A stretch of 64,000 bases of DNA from Rhodopirellula islandica (GTDB lineage Bacteria; Planctomycetota; Planctomycetia; Pirellulales; Pirellulaceae). The notes under the pieces are model-generated. The model was not told the origin of the DNA. It ran no database searches and saw only the letters and a list, made by a program, of their open reading frames with translations. Each line of letters starts with the position of its first letter. Position 1 is the stretch's first letter. The stretch lies in assembly GCF_001027925.1 (NCBI RefSeq), contig NZ_LECT01000030.1, positions 1 to 64,000 on the forward strand, given 5' to 3'. Below, piece by piece: positions 34,631-44,420 of this stretch. The position numbers and the translations under genes are program-made.

Positions 34631-36106
34631 TCAACCCCGATCGGAACCACGCCGACGATCCTGCCCGTCCGGCGGAACCGAAGTGACTTGCGCGGCCACT
34701 TCCGGCGGCATGTGATCCGTCGCCCGACGCCCCGTCAGTCGGTCGCTCCAGCGACGTCCCGCACTGGCACCTTCCGGCCCAGGTGCAATCAAGAACACGG
34801 TTCCCAGTCCAAACACCAATCCGGCAAACAACGATCCAAAGGTGACGGAGATTCCCGACATACCTTCGGGTGAATCACCGACTTGTGGTGGTCCGAGTTC
34901 CGCCAACAAATTGGTCGAGAGAGCAGCGGACCGGCTGGCCTGAGCTTCCCCTAACGCGGCCTCCGCTTCCGCCAACTGGTGAGTCAACGCTTCCGCATCG
35001 CTATCCAGCTTGGAGTAACTGGTCCGCACACCGGCCAATCGGCTCAGCTTGTCGTGCAGTTGATCCTGTTTATCACGAAGTCGTTGAACTCGGTCGCTGG
35101 CCAACGCCAACGTCGGCTTCATGGCTCGAACCGCTGCTCGTGCTTCTTCCAACATCCGCGAAGTGATTTCGCGTTCAGTCGTGATCGCGGAGCGACGACG
35201 TGGATGCAATTCGGTGTAAACGCTCGCCAATCGACTGGATTCGATTTGGGCGTCGATCAATCCGTCCTTCAATCGTTGCAGGGAAGGCTGACTGGACAGC
35301 AACTCATCGCCACTGACCAACAACTGACGTGGGTCTTGCGACCCCGCAATCAACAGTTGCTGCAACGCGTTCAAACGTTCGAGTTCCAATTCTGCCAACT
35401 GCAACTCTTTCGCGTTCTCTTCCATCGTTCGTCGGTTGGCACCATCACCCGAGATCGCATCGTTCAGATTTCGCAACTCACTGAGGTCCGATCCAAAGCG
35501 AACTTCGACCTCGTTCATCTTGTTCAAGACCGTGTCCAATTTCTGCCGCGTCAAATCACGTGCATTGGTCAACTCGATGATGACACTATCCGCCCGAATT
35601 CGGCGGACCGTCCGCAGGTGACTGCTCAGGTTATCCAGGAGTGCCCGGCAGAAGTCGGTCGCACGCTCGGGCGTCTCCGCTTCGACTTTCAGGTAAACCA
35701 GTTCACTGTTGCCAAACTCGCTTCCTTGAGGCGCGACCACGTTGACGCGTCGGTTGGCGACCGTGTCGACCAAGGTCGTCGATGGATAGGTCTCGTCTTC
35801 TTCGCCACCCACCGGTCCAACGTCTCGCAGCGCCGCGGCAACCACTTCTGGGTTGCGAGCCATTTCGAGCAATGTTTCTTGGGCTGCCTTCAGATCCGTT
35901 TGACTCGAGAAACGTCCCAAACGATCGACGGCACCGGTCGCTTCGTCACGAAGAACGAGCGGTTGTCGAGCCGCCCAACGGTCGCTTGAAAACAACGCCG
36001 TCCCCAGCCCTAGCACGCCAAACAAGACGGCCGCTCCGCACCAAACCGGTGCGAACAAAACCAAAATATTGCGAATGTGTTTCCACGGAATAGGAGCAGC
36101 TGACAT
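34631..36106 (-). CDS. Wzz/GNVR-type polysaccharide chain-length or export protein
   Basis: A 491-residue protein from ATG 36106; the frame extends 75 bp upstream, but that part is less convincing. Two membrane helices lie at about residues 15-40 and 415-440, with a long extracytoplasmic middle that is largely coiled coil (for example LRNLNDAISGDGANRRTMEE, ending with LSRLAGVRTSYSKLDSDAEA). This is the topology of polysaccharide co-polymerases. The C-terminal tail is Arg-rich and has no tyrosine kinase domain. No polysaccharide cluster is adjacent. Confidence 0.75.
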   Translation of the reverse strand: MSAAPIPWKHIRNILVLFAPVWCGAAVLFGVLGLGTALFSSDRWAARQPLVLRDEATGAVDRLGRFSSQTDLKAAQETLLEMARNPEVVAAALRDVGPVGGEEDETYPSTTLVDTVANRRVNVVAPQGSEFGNSELVYLKVEAETPERATDFCRALLDNLSSHLRTVRRIRADSVIIELTNARDLTRQKLDTVLNKMNEVEVRFGSDLSELRNLNDAISGDGANRRTMEENAKELQLAELELERLNALQQLLIAGSQDPRQLLVSGDELLSSQPSLQRLKDGLIDAQIESSRLASVYTELHPRRRSAITTEREITSRMLEEARAAVRAMKPTLALASDRVQRLRDKQDQLHDKLSRLAGVRTSYSKLDSDAEALTHQLAEAEAALGEAQASRSAALSTNLLAELGPPQVGDSPEGMSGISVTFGSLFAGLVFGLGTVFLIAPGPEGASAGRRWSDRLTGRRATDHMPPEVAAQVTSVPPDGQDRRRGSDRG

Positions 36107-36226
36107 GTTGGAACACGGGCTCGAGAGGAGATTCAAAGAATATTCCCCCAACACTAGGACGCCCCCAACGCACAGCCCCAAGAAACTCCATGGGTTCGAA
36201 AAACCGAACGACCAAACTGGCGGTTC

Positions 36227-36847
36227 TCAATCGACCTTGCGGGAGGTGACGTTTGTGCCGGTCATCTCCTCGCGATAGAGCCGGCCCAACCTGACATAGT
36301 GCTGAGCCCCTTCCCGGGAACGTTCCAGAAGCGATTCGCTCACTTCTTTGATCGGTTTCGCGGGGGTGCCCACGGCCAACATCCCCGGCGGGATGACCGT
36401 GCCCTCGGTCACCAGTGCGCCTGCGGCGACAATGGCCCCTTTGCCAATCGTGGCGCCATTGAGAACAATCGCACCAATCCCTATCAAGGCATCGTCTTCG
36501 ACGGTGGCACCGTGCACGACAGCCGAATGCCCCACCGTAACGCGTTCGCCAATCACACACGGCATCCCAGGATCGCAATGCAGCACGCATTGGTCTTGGA
36601 CATTGCTCTGTCGACCAATCACAATTTTTTCCGTATCGCCACGCATCACAGCGCCAAACCAAATGCTGACGTCCTCGGCGATGTACACTTCCCCCAAAAC
36701 AGTCGCGTTGGGGGCGATGAATGCCGACGGATCGATCAAACTCCGATCCGCTTCACTGGTGACGATCGCTTGTCGCCGCGTTCGATCCGCTGGGCCCGCG
36801 GCGGACTGTTGGGGAGAGGATTGAGAATCCGAATCATTCGTTGACAT
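36227..36847 (-). CDS. Gamma-class carbonic anhydrase-like hexapeptide protein
   Basis: A 206-residue protein from ATG 36847. A left-handed beta-helix spans about residues 35-190: [20 protein letters not shown] and repeating hexapeptides. Candidate zinc histidines are in VLHCD and VGHSAVVHG, matching the three His of gamma-carbonic anhydrases. The sequence [18 protein letters not shown] is also typical of the family (YrdA/CamH). The first 30 residues are Ser/Gln-rich and may be non-coding, because this start codon overlaps that of yidD on the other strand. Confidence 0.85.
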   Translation of the reverse strand: MSTNDSDSQSSPQQSAAGPADRTRRQAIVTSEADRSLIDPSAFIAPNATVLGEVYIAEDVSIWFGAVMRGDTEKIVIGRQSNVQDQCVLHCDPGMPCVIGERVTVGHSAVVHGATVEDDALIGIGAIVLNGATIGKGAIVAAGALVTEGTVIPPGMLAVGTPAKPIKEVSESLLERSREGAQHYVRLGRLYREEMTGTNVTSRKVD

Positions 36848-37166
36848 GGTAAATCGGTTGCAGGAAGAGCAAGAAAACCTCGAACGAGTAGAACCTGACC
36901 CGGCGGAGGCTGCGCCGGAGTCACCACCGCCAATCCCGCGAGGCGTGTTGTCACGATTGGCGATCTCAACATTCGTGCTGAGCATCCGATGGTACCAAGT
37001 CGTGATCAGTCCGATGATGGGCCCCAGTTGCCGGTTCACTCCGACCTGCAGTGCCTACGCCATCGAATCCATTCAAAAACACGGGCCGATTCGTGGCACC
37101 TGGCGAGCGATCCGGCGCATCGGCCGCTGCCACCCTTGGAACCCAGGTGGCTACGACCCGCCGTGA
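36846..37166 (+). CDS. yidD: Membrane protein insertion efficiency factor YidD
   Basis: A 106-residue protein. The core is diagnostic: [33 protein letters not shown] and [13 protein letters not shown]. YidD assists YidC-dependent membrane insertion and associates with the inner membrane through an amphipathic helix. The N-terminal 35 residues are acidic and Pro-rich, longer than in E. coli YidD. The ATG at 36846 overlaps the ATG of the divergent carbonic anhydrase gene; a GTG near 36945 is an alternative start. yidC and rnpA are not nearby. Confidence 0.9.
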   Translation: MVNRLQEEQENLERVEPDPAEAAPESPPPIPRGVLSRLAISTFVLSIRWYQVVISPMMGPSCRFTPTCSAYAIESIQKHGPIRGTWRAIRRIGRCHPWNPGGYDPP

Positions 37167-37239
37167 ACCGCCCTCCCGCAACTTCGAACGCTGAACGCTT
37201 CGCGATTCCCTGAACGAAAGGGCGTGTTATCATCGCCAC

Positions 37240-37761
37240 ATGCCGAACTCCGCCTCGCAAACGACCGACGCTTTTGTGCCCCACTGGATCATTTCCGGCG
37301 GACAAACCGGAGTCGACCGTGGTGCCTTGGACGCGGCCATTGCACTTGATTTGCCACACGGCGGATGGTGCCCGGCAGGTCGCATCGCGGAAGACGGACG
37401 TATCCCGGATCGTTATTTGTTGCAGGAACACGCCTCGCGACATTACCCCGATCGGACGGAACAGAATGTCATCGACACGGACGCGACCCTGATTTTATAT
37501 CGCGACAAAATCTCCGGTGGGACGGCGCTGACGAAACGAATTTGCAAACGGGAATCGCGTCCCTGTTTGGCCGCTGATTTGGCGTCGCCCAAAACGGCCG
37601 CCCAGCGAATTCGAACCTGGCTCGACAAGACGCGTCCGACCAACCTCAACGTGGCTGGTCCACGCGAAAGCAACTCCCCGGGAATTGGCGAACAAACCCG
37701 GCAGATGCTCACTCATATTTTTCGCGGCGGAGGCGGCGACATTCAGTCGTCGCTGTTCTGA
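37240..37761 (+). CDS. YpsA-like / putative molybdenum carrier family protein
   Basis: A 173-residue protein. SGGQTGVDRGALDAAI near the N-terminus is the nucleotide-binding-like signature of the putative molybdenum carrier family (Rossmann-type, related to TIGR00725/SLOG proteins). GGWCPAGRIAEDGRIPDRY and TLILYRDKISGGTALT follow in the expected order, then LNVAGPRES near the end. The family may bind a nucleotide-like ligand; the original molybdenum-carrier label is poorly tested. Its 3' end overlaps the convergent GGDEF gene by 19 bp. Confidence 0.8.
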   Translation: MPNSASQTTDAFVPHWIISGGQTGVDRGALDAAIALDLPHGGWCPAGRIAEDGRIPDRYLLQEHASRHYPDRTEQNVIDTDATLILYRDKISGGTALTKRICKRESRPCLAADLASPKTAAQRIRTWLDKTRPTNLNVAGPRESNSPGIGEQTRQMLTHIFRGGGGDIQSSLF

Positions 37762-40106
37762 ACCATCTCGGCCATCAGATAACTCTTCAGACTGCCAAGC
37801 ACTTCCCGAACACATGGCTGCAGATCTCGACTCCGTCGATCCCGGTTTCGGATCGGCTGAATGGTGACTCGCATCGATGTTTGCGTCACCGTGTTGTCGT
37901 TGCGATTTCGTCTGCCGCGTCCTTCGCTCAACTGAATCAACACATGAAGCGTCATCTGGTGATCGGCCGCTCGCCGGCCTTTGCCGCCTTGCGAAACAAT
38001 CCGAAGTGAGACCACACTGCCGGTGACCTGAATGATCTCCGCCCGGTGATCCGAAATGAATCCGCGGAGTTTCTCCACCGCCAAATCGATTGGCACCGGT
38101 GTGACCAAGTGGTAATCGTTGTTCTCGTCCTTCTTGCTGGACGTCAACCAACTGAACCATCCCACCCTGGAACTGGCGTCCTGGTCTTGGTGAATGCCGG
38201 TTCCGAGTTGAACCACCCGGTTGCGACCGTTTTCCTTGGCTTTCAACAGAGCCCGGTCCGACCTTGCCAAAATGGTTTCCGCGGCGTCGCCCGTTTGATA
38301 TTCAGTGACCCCAAAACTGACCGTGACCGATTCCCCGTTGAGTCCGTCCAGCGGAGTGACCTCAATGGCTTGACGAATCTGTTCGGCTCGGCGGGCGGCG
38401 GTGGCATTGTCGCTGTTGATGGCCAAGAAAACGAATTCTTCGCCACCATAACGAGCCACCAAGTCTTCGTTGCGAGCGTGACTTTCGAGGATGCGAGCAA
38501 ACTGCATCAATGCTTCATCGCCGGCCGGGTGACCATGCACATCGTTGACTTGCTTGAAGTGATCAATGTCGCAGATGATCAGACTAAACTTGGTGTTGTT
38601 CTTCTTGGCATCGGCAGTGGCCCGCAGCAGACGACTATCGAATTCGGCTCGATTGGCAATGCCAGTCAAAGGATCGCTGGTTGCCTTTTTGTGCAACGAC
38701 TGAATCTGACTTTGCAACTTGTTCTGGTCCGACATGTCGCGAACGAGGACCAATGCTCCTCCACCATACGAATCGCGAACAGGACTGACCTGCAACAGCA
38801 CATCTTGCGAGACACCGCCACGAACCAATTTCATGGTTCGCGTGACAGTGGTTTGCAATCGCAAACTATCCGCGACCGGGCAAGAGGTCGTTTCGTCCCC
38901 CGATTCATCGACGATTCCCAGTGTGTTGACATCCCAGTGGCGGCCAACCATCGCTTCACTGGCAACGCCGGTCAGGCGTGACAAAGTCTCGTTCCAATAC
39001 GTGACTTGTCCTTCGCAATCCGTGAAGGCCACCCCGTCCCGAACTTGGTCGCCCAAGGCTTGGTAGAAGGGCATCGCACCGGAAGTCTCACCCTGCAACT
39101 TCGCTTCCGTTTGGACAGAAGTTTTTTCCTGAACGACCGTCTGTTCGCTCGCAGCCGTCAGACCAAGGAAATGAGGTGAATTCGCATTGAGCTTCTGCAA
39201 CCATCGATCCACGACGCTGCTGTGCAACAGTTCCGGACGCCGCTCCAACATCGTTGCGAAATCACGCGTCAGCTCGGGATCGAACTGCGTGCCGCTGCCT
39301 CGAAACAATTCTTGCAGAGCTCGTTCGCGACTGAGAGCGGAACGGTAGACTTGGTCCGTTGTCATCGCATCAAAGGCGCCCGCAATGGACATCATCCGGG
39401 CTCCCAACGGCAACGCGTCTCCGCGCACATGGTCTTCCTGTCGACGTGAGTCGTACCAGACGCCGCAATACTTCACGATATTCAGCAGGCTCTGATCGGT
39501 CGTGCATCCACGCAAGATTTCACATCCCAGCTCGGCACAACAATCCATTGTCAATTGTTCTTCAATGCTGAGCTTGCCAGGCTTGCGCAAAATTCGATCG
39601 GGGATGCCGATCTTGCCGATGTCGTGCAGCAAAGCTGCCACTTCGATGCGATCACGAGCTTCATCCGCCAACCCCAAACGCTCGCACCATGCGGAACACG
39701 CCAGGGCCACACGCAAGCTGTGAGCTGCAGTGGGTGCATGCTTGGTTCGCAAGGCATAAAACAGCGATGTCGCCATGCCCAAACGAACCATGGCCAAATG
39801 ATTCTCAAAAGGCCGTGTGTCCTCCACCGAATCGCCAATGTCCCCTTGAGCGATCGCGTCGGCCGCGGAAACAGGTGCCACCACACCGGGAAGCTGTCCG
39901 GTCGCTGCCTCGCCCAATCCCATCAACAGCTCGCTCAAACGCGAAGCGGAATGGGCCGCGTCGGGTGGGGCTGTTTCAGGTTGAGCGGGATCGTTGGGAG
40001 AAACATCGGAATGTGGCACATCCGCGACAGGCCGTCCTGCGGGGACGGGCACCATCGGTGGCATACTGTGGTTGGCGAGATCGCTGGGCACCATTTGGTC
40101 GTTCAT
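37743..40106 (-). CDS. Degenerate HD-GYP, PAS and GGDEF signalling protein
   Basis: A 787-residue protein with no membrane helix. Residues about 125-290 are HD-GYP-like: H129 and HDIGKIGIPD (161-170) remain, but the HHE...GYP region is replaced by CGVWYDSRRQEDHVRG and the next usual His is Cys. Residues about 343-460 are a PAS domain. Residues about 475-635 are GGDEF with DPLTGIANR, GGEEF (554-558) and an inhibitory-site RNED (545-548). The last 150 residues are charged and unassigned. It is predicted to make cyclic-di-GMP under PAS control, with little or no HD-GYP hydrolysis. Confidence 0.88.
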   Translation of the reverse strand: MNDQMVPSDLANHSMPPMVPVPAGRPVADVPHSDVSPNDPAQPETAPPDAAHSASRLSELLMGLGEAATGQLPGVVAPVSAADAIAQGDIGDSVEDTRPFENHLAMVRLGMATSLFYALRTKHAPTAAHSLRVALACSAWCERLGLADEARDRIEVAALLHDIGKIGIPDRILRKPGKLSIEEQLTMDCCAELGCEILRGCTTDQSLLNIVKYCGVWYDSRRQEDHVRGDALPLGARMMSIAGAFDAMTTDQVYRSALSRERALQELFRGSGTQFDPELTRDFATMLERRPELLHSSVVDRWLQKLNANSPHFLGLTAASEQTVVQEKTSVQTEAKLQGETSGAMPFYQALGDQVRDGVAFTDCEGQVTYWNETLSRLTGVASEAMVGRHWDVNTLGIVDESGDETTSCPVADSLRLQTTVTRTMKLVRGGVSQDVLLQVSPVRDSYGGGALVLVRDMSDQNKLQSQIQSLHKKATSDPLTGIANRAEFDSRLLRATADAKKNNTKFSLIICDIDHFKQVNDVHGHPAGDEALMQFARILESHARNEDLVARYGGEEFVFLAINSDNATAARRAEQIRQAIEVTPLDGLNGESVTVSFGVTEYQTGDAAETILARSDRALLKAKENGRNRVVQLGTGIHQDQDASSRVGWFSWLTSSKKDENNDYHLVTPVPIDLAVEKLRGFISDHRAEIIQVTGSVVSLRIVSQGGKGRRAADHQMTLHVLIQLSEGRGRRNRNDNTVTQTSMRVTIQPIRNRDRRSRDLQPCVREVLGSLKSYLMAEMVQNSDD

Positions 40107-40494
40107 AGCCGGCTATTCTGCGAGACATCTGTGTCGTGACGCAAAACCATACGTTCCATTTTGGGCTTGGTTGAAAGTCACCTCCCGAGCTGGAGCAATC
40201 GTGCGGGTTTCCGACCGCCACGATGCCGCAAACCCCGCGCAATCCGAACAACCCCATCAAAAAGCCGAAATGGGACTTCCAATCCGCCCCGTTCATGGAA
40301 CTTGGCCCCCCTTTTTGGCTCCAATGGATCACAGCGAATCGGCGCCTGTTGTGCGCCTCCTATTCGCAATATTCCGCGAAAAACTTGCCACCGAACCCCC
40401 GTCCATCTAACATGGTTACGCGGCTTGTGACGGACCCTTAGCCTTCAGTCCTGAGCCCACCGGCTCCATTCATCTCATCTTCCGGACCATCACT
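40107..40494. other. Divergent intergenic region, GGDEF/sigma factor
   Basis: About 388 bp between divergent genes. Short open frames on the plus strand lack motifs and overlap each other. No convincing promoter, repeat or RNA was recognised. Confidence 0.4.
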
Positions 40495-41088
40495 GTGAGC
40501 CTATCCGACGTCGATCGTCAGCTTCTGCAACGTTGTCTCGACCGGGAACCCCGGGCGTGGCAGGACTTCGTCGATCGATTTGTTGGCCTGGTCGTTCATG
40601 TCGTCAATCGGACCGCGATGGGCCGTGGGTTGTCGATGGACGAATCGACTCGCGATGACATGGTGGCGGAAGTGTTCCTGGTCATCATTCGGCACGATTT
40701 TGCCGTGCTTCGCCGCTTTCGACGGCAGTGCTCGCTGGCGACGTACCTGACGATTGTTGCCCGCCGCGTTGTCGTTCGACGCCTGACTGCCAAAGCGGCG
40801 GTCACCGGCAACCGTGATCCTGCGTCGCTTTCCAACGGGCACACCAACAACGGATCCGCCAACGGTCACGCCGCCCCAACGCAGGTCAACGGCGAATTGC
40901 AGCGAATCGAAAATGCAGAAGAAGTCGAGCACCTGCTGCTCCGTCTGGACCCGCGAGAAGCCAGCGTCGTTCGGATGTATCACCTGGAAGGCAAGTCGTA
41001 CCAAGAGATCAGCCAGGCAGTTGGCGTGAGCGAAAACACGATCGGCCCCATGTTGCACCGGGCGCGCGCCAAAATGGGTCGCGGCTGA
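40495..41088 (+). CDS. Sigma-70 family RNA polymerase sigma factor (ECF-like)
   Basis: A 197-residue protein starting at GTG 40495. Region 2 is recognisable in about residues 8-90 (AWQDFVDRFVGLVVHVV, DDMVAEVFLVIIRHD, FRRQCSLATYLTIVARR). A Gly/Asn/Ala-rich linker of about 35 residues follows. Region 4 is at about 135-195 with LDPREASVVRMYHLEGKSYQ and VGVSENTIGPMLHRARAKM. The layout is that of a two-domain ECF-type sigma factor. No anti-sigma gene lies next to it, and recQ follows 87 bp later. Confidence 0.85.
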   Translation: MSLSDVDRQLLQRCLDREPRAWQDFVDRFVGLVVHVVNRTAMGRGLSMDESTRDDMVAEVFLVIIRHDFAVLRRFRRQCSLATYLTIVARRVVVRRLTAKAAVTGNRDPASLSNGHTNNGSANGHAAPTQVNGELQRIENAEEVEHLLLRLDPREASVVRMYHLEGKSYQEISQAVGVSENTIGPMLHRARAKMGRG

Positions 41089-41175
41089 GCACCCTCGATC
41101 GAGTGAACGACACTCCCGGTTGAAACTGCTAACCTGTTCGATTGTTTTCTTCGAACGATCGCAGTGAGTTCCCGG

Positions 41176-43413
41176 ATGTCGTCGCCCTCTAAATCGACCT
41201 CAACCCTCTCCCAGTCCACCGCCCCCGACACCGAAATGGACCAAGCCCATTCGGTCCTTCGATCGGTCTGGGGGTACGATTCATTCCGGCCTCTGCAAGC
41301 CGATGCGGTTCAGGATGTCGTCCGAGGACGCGACAGCCTGGTCGTCCTGCCGACCGGCGGCGGGAAATCACTGTGCTATCAAGTCCCCGCGCTCGTGCGA
41401 GATGGCATGTCCGTGGTGGTCTCGCCGCTGATCTCTTTGATGAAGGACCAGGTCGACGCGTTGACCGCCAACGGTGTCGCAGCGGCCCTCGTCAACAGCA
41501 CGCAGTCGATGGATCAAAAACGCGAAACGGCGGACCGGATCCGTCGCGGCGAAATCAAGATCCTGTACTTGGCCCCGGAGCGTTTGCTCACGCCCAAAAC
41601 GCTCGCCTTTCTTCGCAGCTTACCGATCTCTTTTTTCGCCATCGATGAAGCTCACTGCGTCAGCAACTGGGGGCATGACTTTCGCCCCGAGTATCGCGGG
41701 TTGCGAATCCTCAAAGAACAGTTCCCTGCCGCATCGGTGCACGCCTTCACCGCCACCGCCTCCCAACAAGTTCGTGATGATATCACCGAACAATTGCAAC
41801 TCCACGAACCGCGGGTCTTGGTTGGTAACTTCGACCGCCCCAACCTGACGTACCGGATGCTGCGCAGCGACGGCAAACTGAACCAGATTCAACAGTGCAT
41901 CCAGCAACATCGCGGTGAATCAGGCGTCGTCTACTGCATCACTCGCAAAGAAGTCGAACAAACCGCCGCCGCATTGGAATCCATGGGCGTCCGGACACTG
42001 CCGTACCATGCGGGGCTGGCAGCCGAGATCCGGCAGGCAAACCAAGAAGCGTTCATCCAAGAAAAGGTCGATGTGATCGTCGCGACCGTGGCCTTTGGAA
42101 TGGGAATTGACAAATCCAACGTGCGGTTTGTCATCCACGCCGGGATGCCCAAATCGATTGAACACTACCAGCAAGAAAGCGGTCGCGCCGGCCGCGATGG
42201 GCTCGCCGCTGAATGTGTTCTGATTCACAGTGGTGGCGATTTGATGTCCTGGAAACGCATCCTCGAAAATGGCGACCGCAACAACTTTCAATCCGCCATG
42301 GGTTCGGTCGAGGCGATGGCGTCGCTGTGCAACGGAGTGCAATGCAGGCACGCCTCGCTGGTGGAGTACTTTGGCCAAGAATACGATGCCGACAATTGCG
42401 ATGCCTGCGACGTTTGTCTCGGGGAACTCGACGTCGTGGAGGATCCAATCACACTGGCACAAAAGATCCTGTCGTGTGTGGTCCGTTTGAAAGAACGCTA
42501 TGGCGTCGCGCACACCGTGAAGGTCCTCACCGGATCAAAAGACCAAAAGGTCATCCAAGCGGGGCACGATCAGCTGAGCACCTACAACCTGCTTTCCAAC
42601 GAAGGTGCCAACGCGGTTCGCACCTGGATCGAACAACTCATTTCGCAAAACCATTTGATCCGAACCGGCGAGTACCAATCCCTTCGATTGACCGAATCTG
42701 GTCGTGCGTTGCTCAAACGTGAAGGCGACGTGACGCTCACCAAGGTGAGCGCAAAAAGCTCGTCTCGCCGCCCTGCCGCCAATGCATCCTGGGAAGGCGT
42801 CGACCGTCAATTGTTCGATCACTTGCGTTCTCTCCGCAGCGAAATGGCGTCCGAACGAGGTGTCCCGGCTTACGTCATCTTCGGCGACGCGGTGCTGCGA
42901 GAATTGGCTCGCGTGCGTCCCACGTCGATCGACAAACTCACCCACATTCGAGGCATCGGCGATCGCAAACGGGAAGAATTTGGTCAACTGTTCCTGGACT
43001 CGATCGATCAATACTGCGAGAAAAACCCACTCGTCAGGGACCAATCCGACAACACGGCCCCAGCGCCGATCAACAAACCGCGAGCGAACACCGCCCCAAA
43101 CGCGGCGATGGTCCAAGCCTTCCAACTTTTTCGGGACGGGCGATCCGCCTCCGAAGTTGCAGAAAAGATGGGTCGCGCCGAATCGACCGTGAGCAAGTAT
43201 CTCAGCGATTTCATTCAATCCGAAAACATCACCGATCCAACGCAGTGGGTCCCCAAAGAAGAAGCCGAAGCAATCCGGGCGGCCCTTCTGGCAGCAGAGG
43301 ACGAACGGCTTCGACCGGTGTTCGAAGCCTTGAATGAAGAGATGTCTTACGAAAAGATCCGCATCGTCGCCACGTGCATGAAGAACGAAATGGCTGACGA
43401 TGCGGACGATTGA
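41176..43413 (+). CDS. recQ: ATP-dependent DNA helicase RecQ
   Basis: A 745-residue helicase from ATG 41176 (a GTG 12 bp upstream is possible). Motif 0 is FRPLQADAVQ, Walker A is PTGGGKSLCYQ, Walker B is the DEAH-type FAIDEAHCVSNWGHDFRP, and motif VI is QESGRAGRDG. The RecQ zinc site has four Cys ending in NCDACDVC. A winged-helix RQC region follows, then HRDC at about 535-610 and a C-terminal helical domain (about 640-740, SASEVAEKMGRAESTVSKYL) resembling HTH_40. It unwinds DNA 3'-5' in recombination repair. Confidence 0.93.
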   Translation: MSSPSKSTSTLSQSTAPDTEMDQAHSVLRSVWGYDSFRPLQADAVQDVVRGRDSLVVLPTGGGKSLCYQVPALVRDGMSVVVSPLISLMKDQVDALTANGVAAALVNSTQSMDQKRETADRIRRGEIKILYLAPERLLTPKTLAFLRSLPISFFAIDEAHCVSNWGHDFRPEYRGLRILKEQFPAASVHAFTATASQQVRDDITEQLQLHEPRVLVGNFDRPNLTYRMLRSDGKLNQIQQCIQQHRGESGVVYCITRKEVEQTAAALESMGVRTLPYHAGLAAEIRQANQEAFIQEKVDVIVATVAFGMGIDKSNVRFVIHAGMPKSIEHYQQESGRAGRDGLAAECVLIHSGGDLMSWKRILENGDRNNFQSAMGSVEAMASLCNGVQCRHASLVEYFGQEYDADNCDACDVCLGELDVVEDPITLAQKILSCVVRLKERYGVAHTVKVLTGSKDQKVIQAGHDQLSTYNLLSNEGANAVRTWIEQLISQNHLIRTGEYQSLRLTESGRALLKREGDVTLTKVSAKSSSRRPAANASWEGVDRQLFDHLRSLRSEMASERGVPAYVIFGDAVLRELARVRPTSIDKLTHIRGIGDRKREEFGQLFLDSIDQYCEKNPLVRDQSDNTAPAPINKPRANTAPNAAMVQAFQLFRDGRSASEVAEKMGRAESTVSKYLSDFIQSENITDPTQWVPKEEAEAIRAALLAAEDERLRPVFEALNEEMSYEKIRIVATCMKNEMADDADD

Positions 43414-43448
43414 CAATCAACTCGTTCAGCTAACTGCCTGGCAAGCAA

Positions 43449-44420
43449 TCAACTGCCAACCGATCCGCTTTTGTCCCAGCGAGTTCGCAGTGCGTCCAAC
43501 AACACCGCGACCACGATCACCACGCCGGTGATGATTTGCTTGCTGGCATCGGACACACCGACCTGAGCCAGACCGGTCTGCAAGACCTGGATGATCAAAA
43601 CACCAATGAACGATCGCACCACGTTCCCGCGCCCGCCCATCAGACTGGTGCCGCCAATCACACAGGCCGCGATCGCAGCCAGCTCGATGCCGATCGCCGC
43701 ATTCGGATCGGCAGTCGACAAACGGGACGTCTGAGCCAACCCGGCCAAGCCGCACATCATGCCGCTGATCGCGAAAATCCCAATGCACAGAGGAGCGGAC
43801 CGAATCCCCGACATCCGGACCGCTTCCGCGTTGGTACCGATCGCGATGCAGTACCGGCCCCACACCGTTCGCGTCAAAAACAGTTGCCCCAGGATCACGG
43901 TTCCAATCGCCGCCATGAAAGCGGGCGAAACGAAGGCGCCGGGCAACGGCTGACCGAACCATTCAATTCGACTGCCGATGTAAATCGATTGGGAATCCGT
44001 GACCACCTTGGTTGCTCCTCGAGCAATCTCAAGCATCCCCAGCGTGACGATGAAGGAGGGAATCCCAAAGCCGATCGAGATTGCTCCGTTCACCCCGCCG
44101 CCAATGGATGCGACCAACACAGCCACCGGGAGAGCCGCCCAAATCGACCAGTCGTGATTCGCCATCAACACGCCCAACACCGCGGACGAAACCGCCAGCA
44201 AAGAACCGACCGACAAATCAATGCCGCCGATGATGAGCACCAGCGTCATCCCAACGACCAGAAACGTCAGGTCGGGAACTTGATTGGCAATCGACACCAA
44301 CGTCGACCACTGGAAAAAATTCTTGCTGAGCAGCGAAAAGATCGCCACCAGCACCAGCAAAACCGCGACCAAACCAAGGTGCGGTGCCATCTTCCGGAAA
44401 GAATCTTGCAAACGACTCAT
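43449..44420 (-). CDS. Sugar ABC transporter permease (RbsC type)
   Basis: A 323-residue membrane protein with about 8-10 helices. The BPD_transp_2 signatures are present: LIIGGIDLSVGSLLAVSSAV, GLAGLAQTSRLSTADPNAAI and IAACVIGGTSLMGGRGNV, as in RbsC, AraH and XylH. It is the last gene of a three-gene minus operon in the order binding protein, ATPase, permease, with 4-bp ATGA overlaps. Ribose specificity is not provable from sequence. Confidence 0.9.
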   Translation of the reverse strand: MSRLQDSFRKMAPHLGLVAVLLVLVAIFSLLSKNFFQWSTLVSIANQVPDLTFLVVGMTLVLIIGGIDLSVGSLLAVSSAVLGVLMANHDWSIWAALPVAVLVASIGGGVNGAISIGFGIPSFIVTLGMLEIARGATKVVTDSQSIYIGSRIEWFGQPLPGAFVSPAFMAAIGTVILGQLFLTRTVWGRYCIAIGTNAEAVRMSGIRSAPLCIGIFAISGMMCGLAGLAQTSRLSTADPNAAIGIELAAIAACVIGGTSLMGGRGNVVRSFIGVLIIQVLQTGLAQVGVSDASKQIITGVVIVVAVLLDALRTRWDKSGSVGS

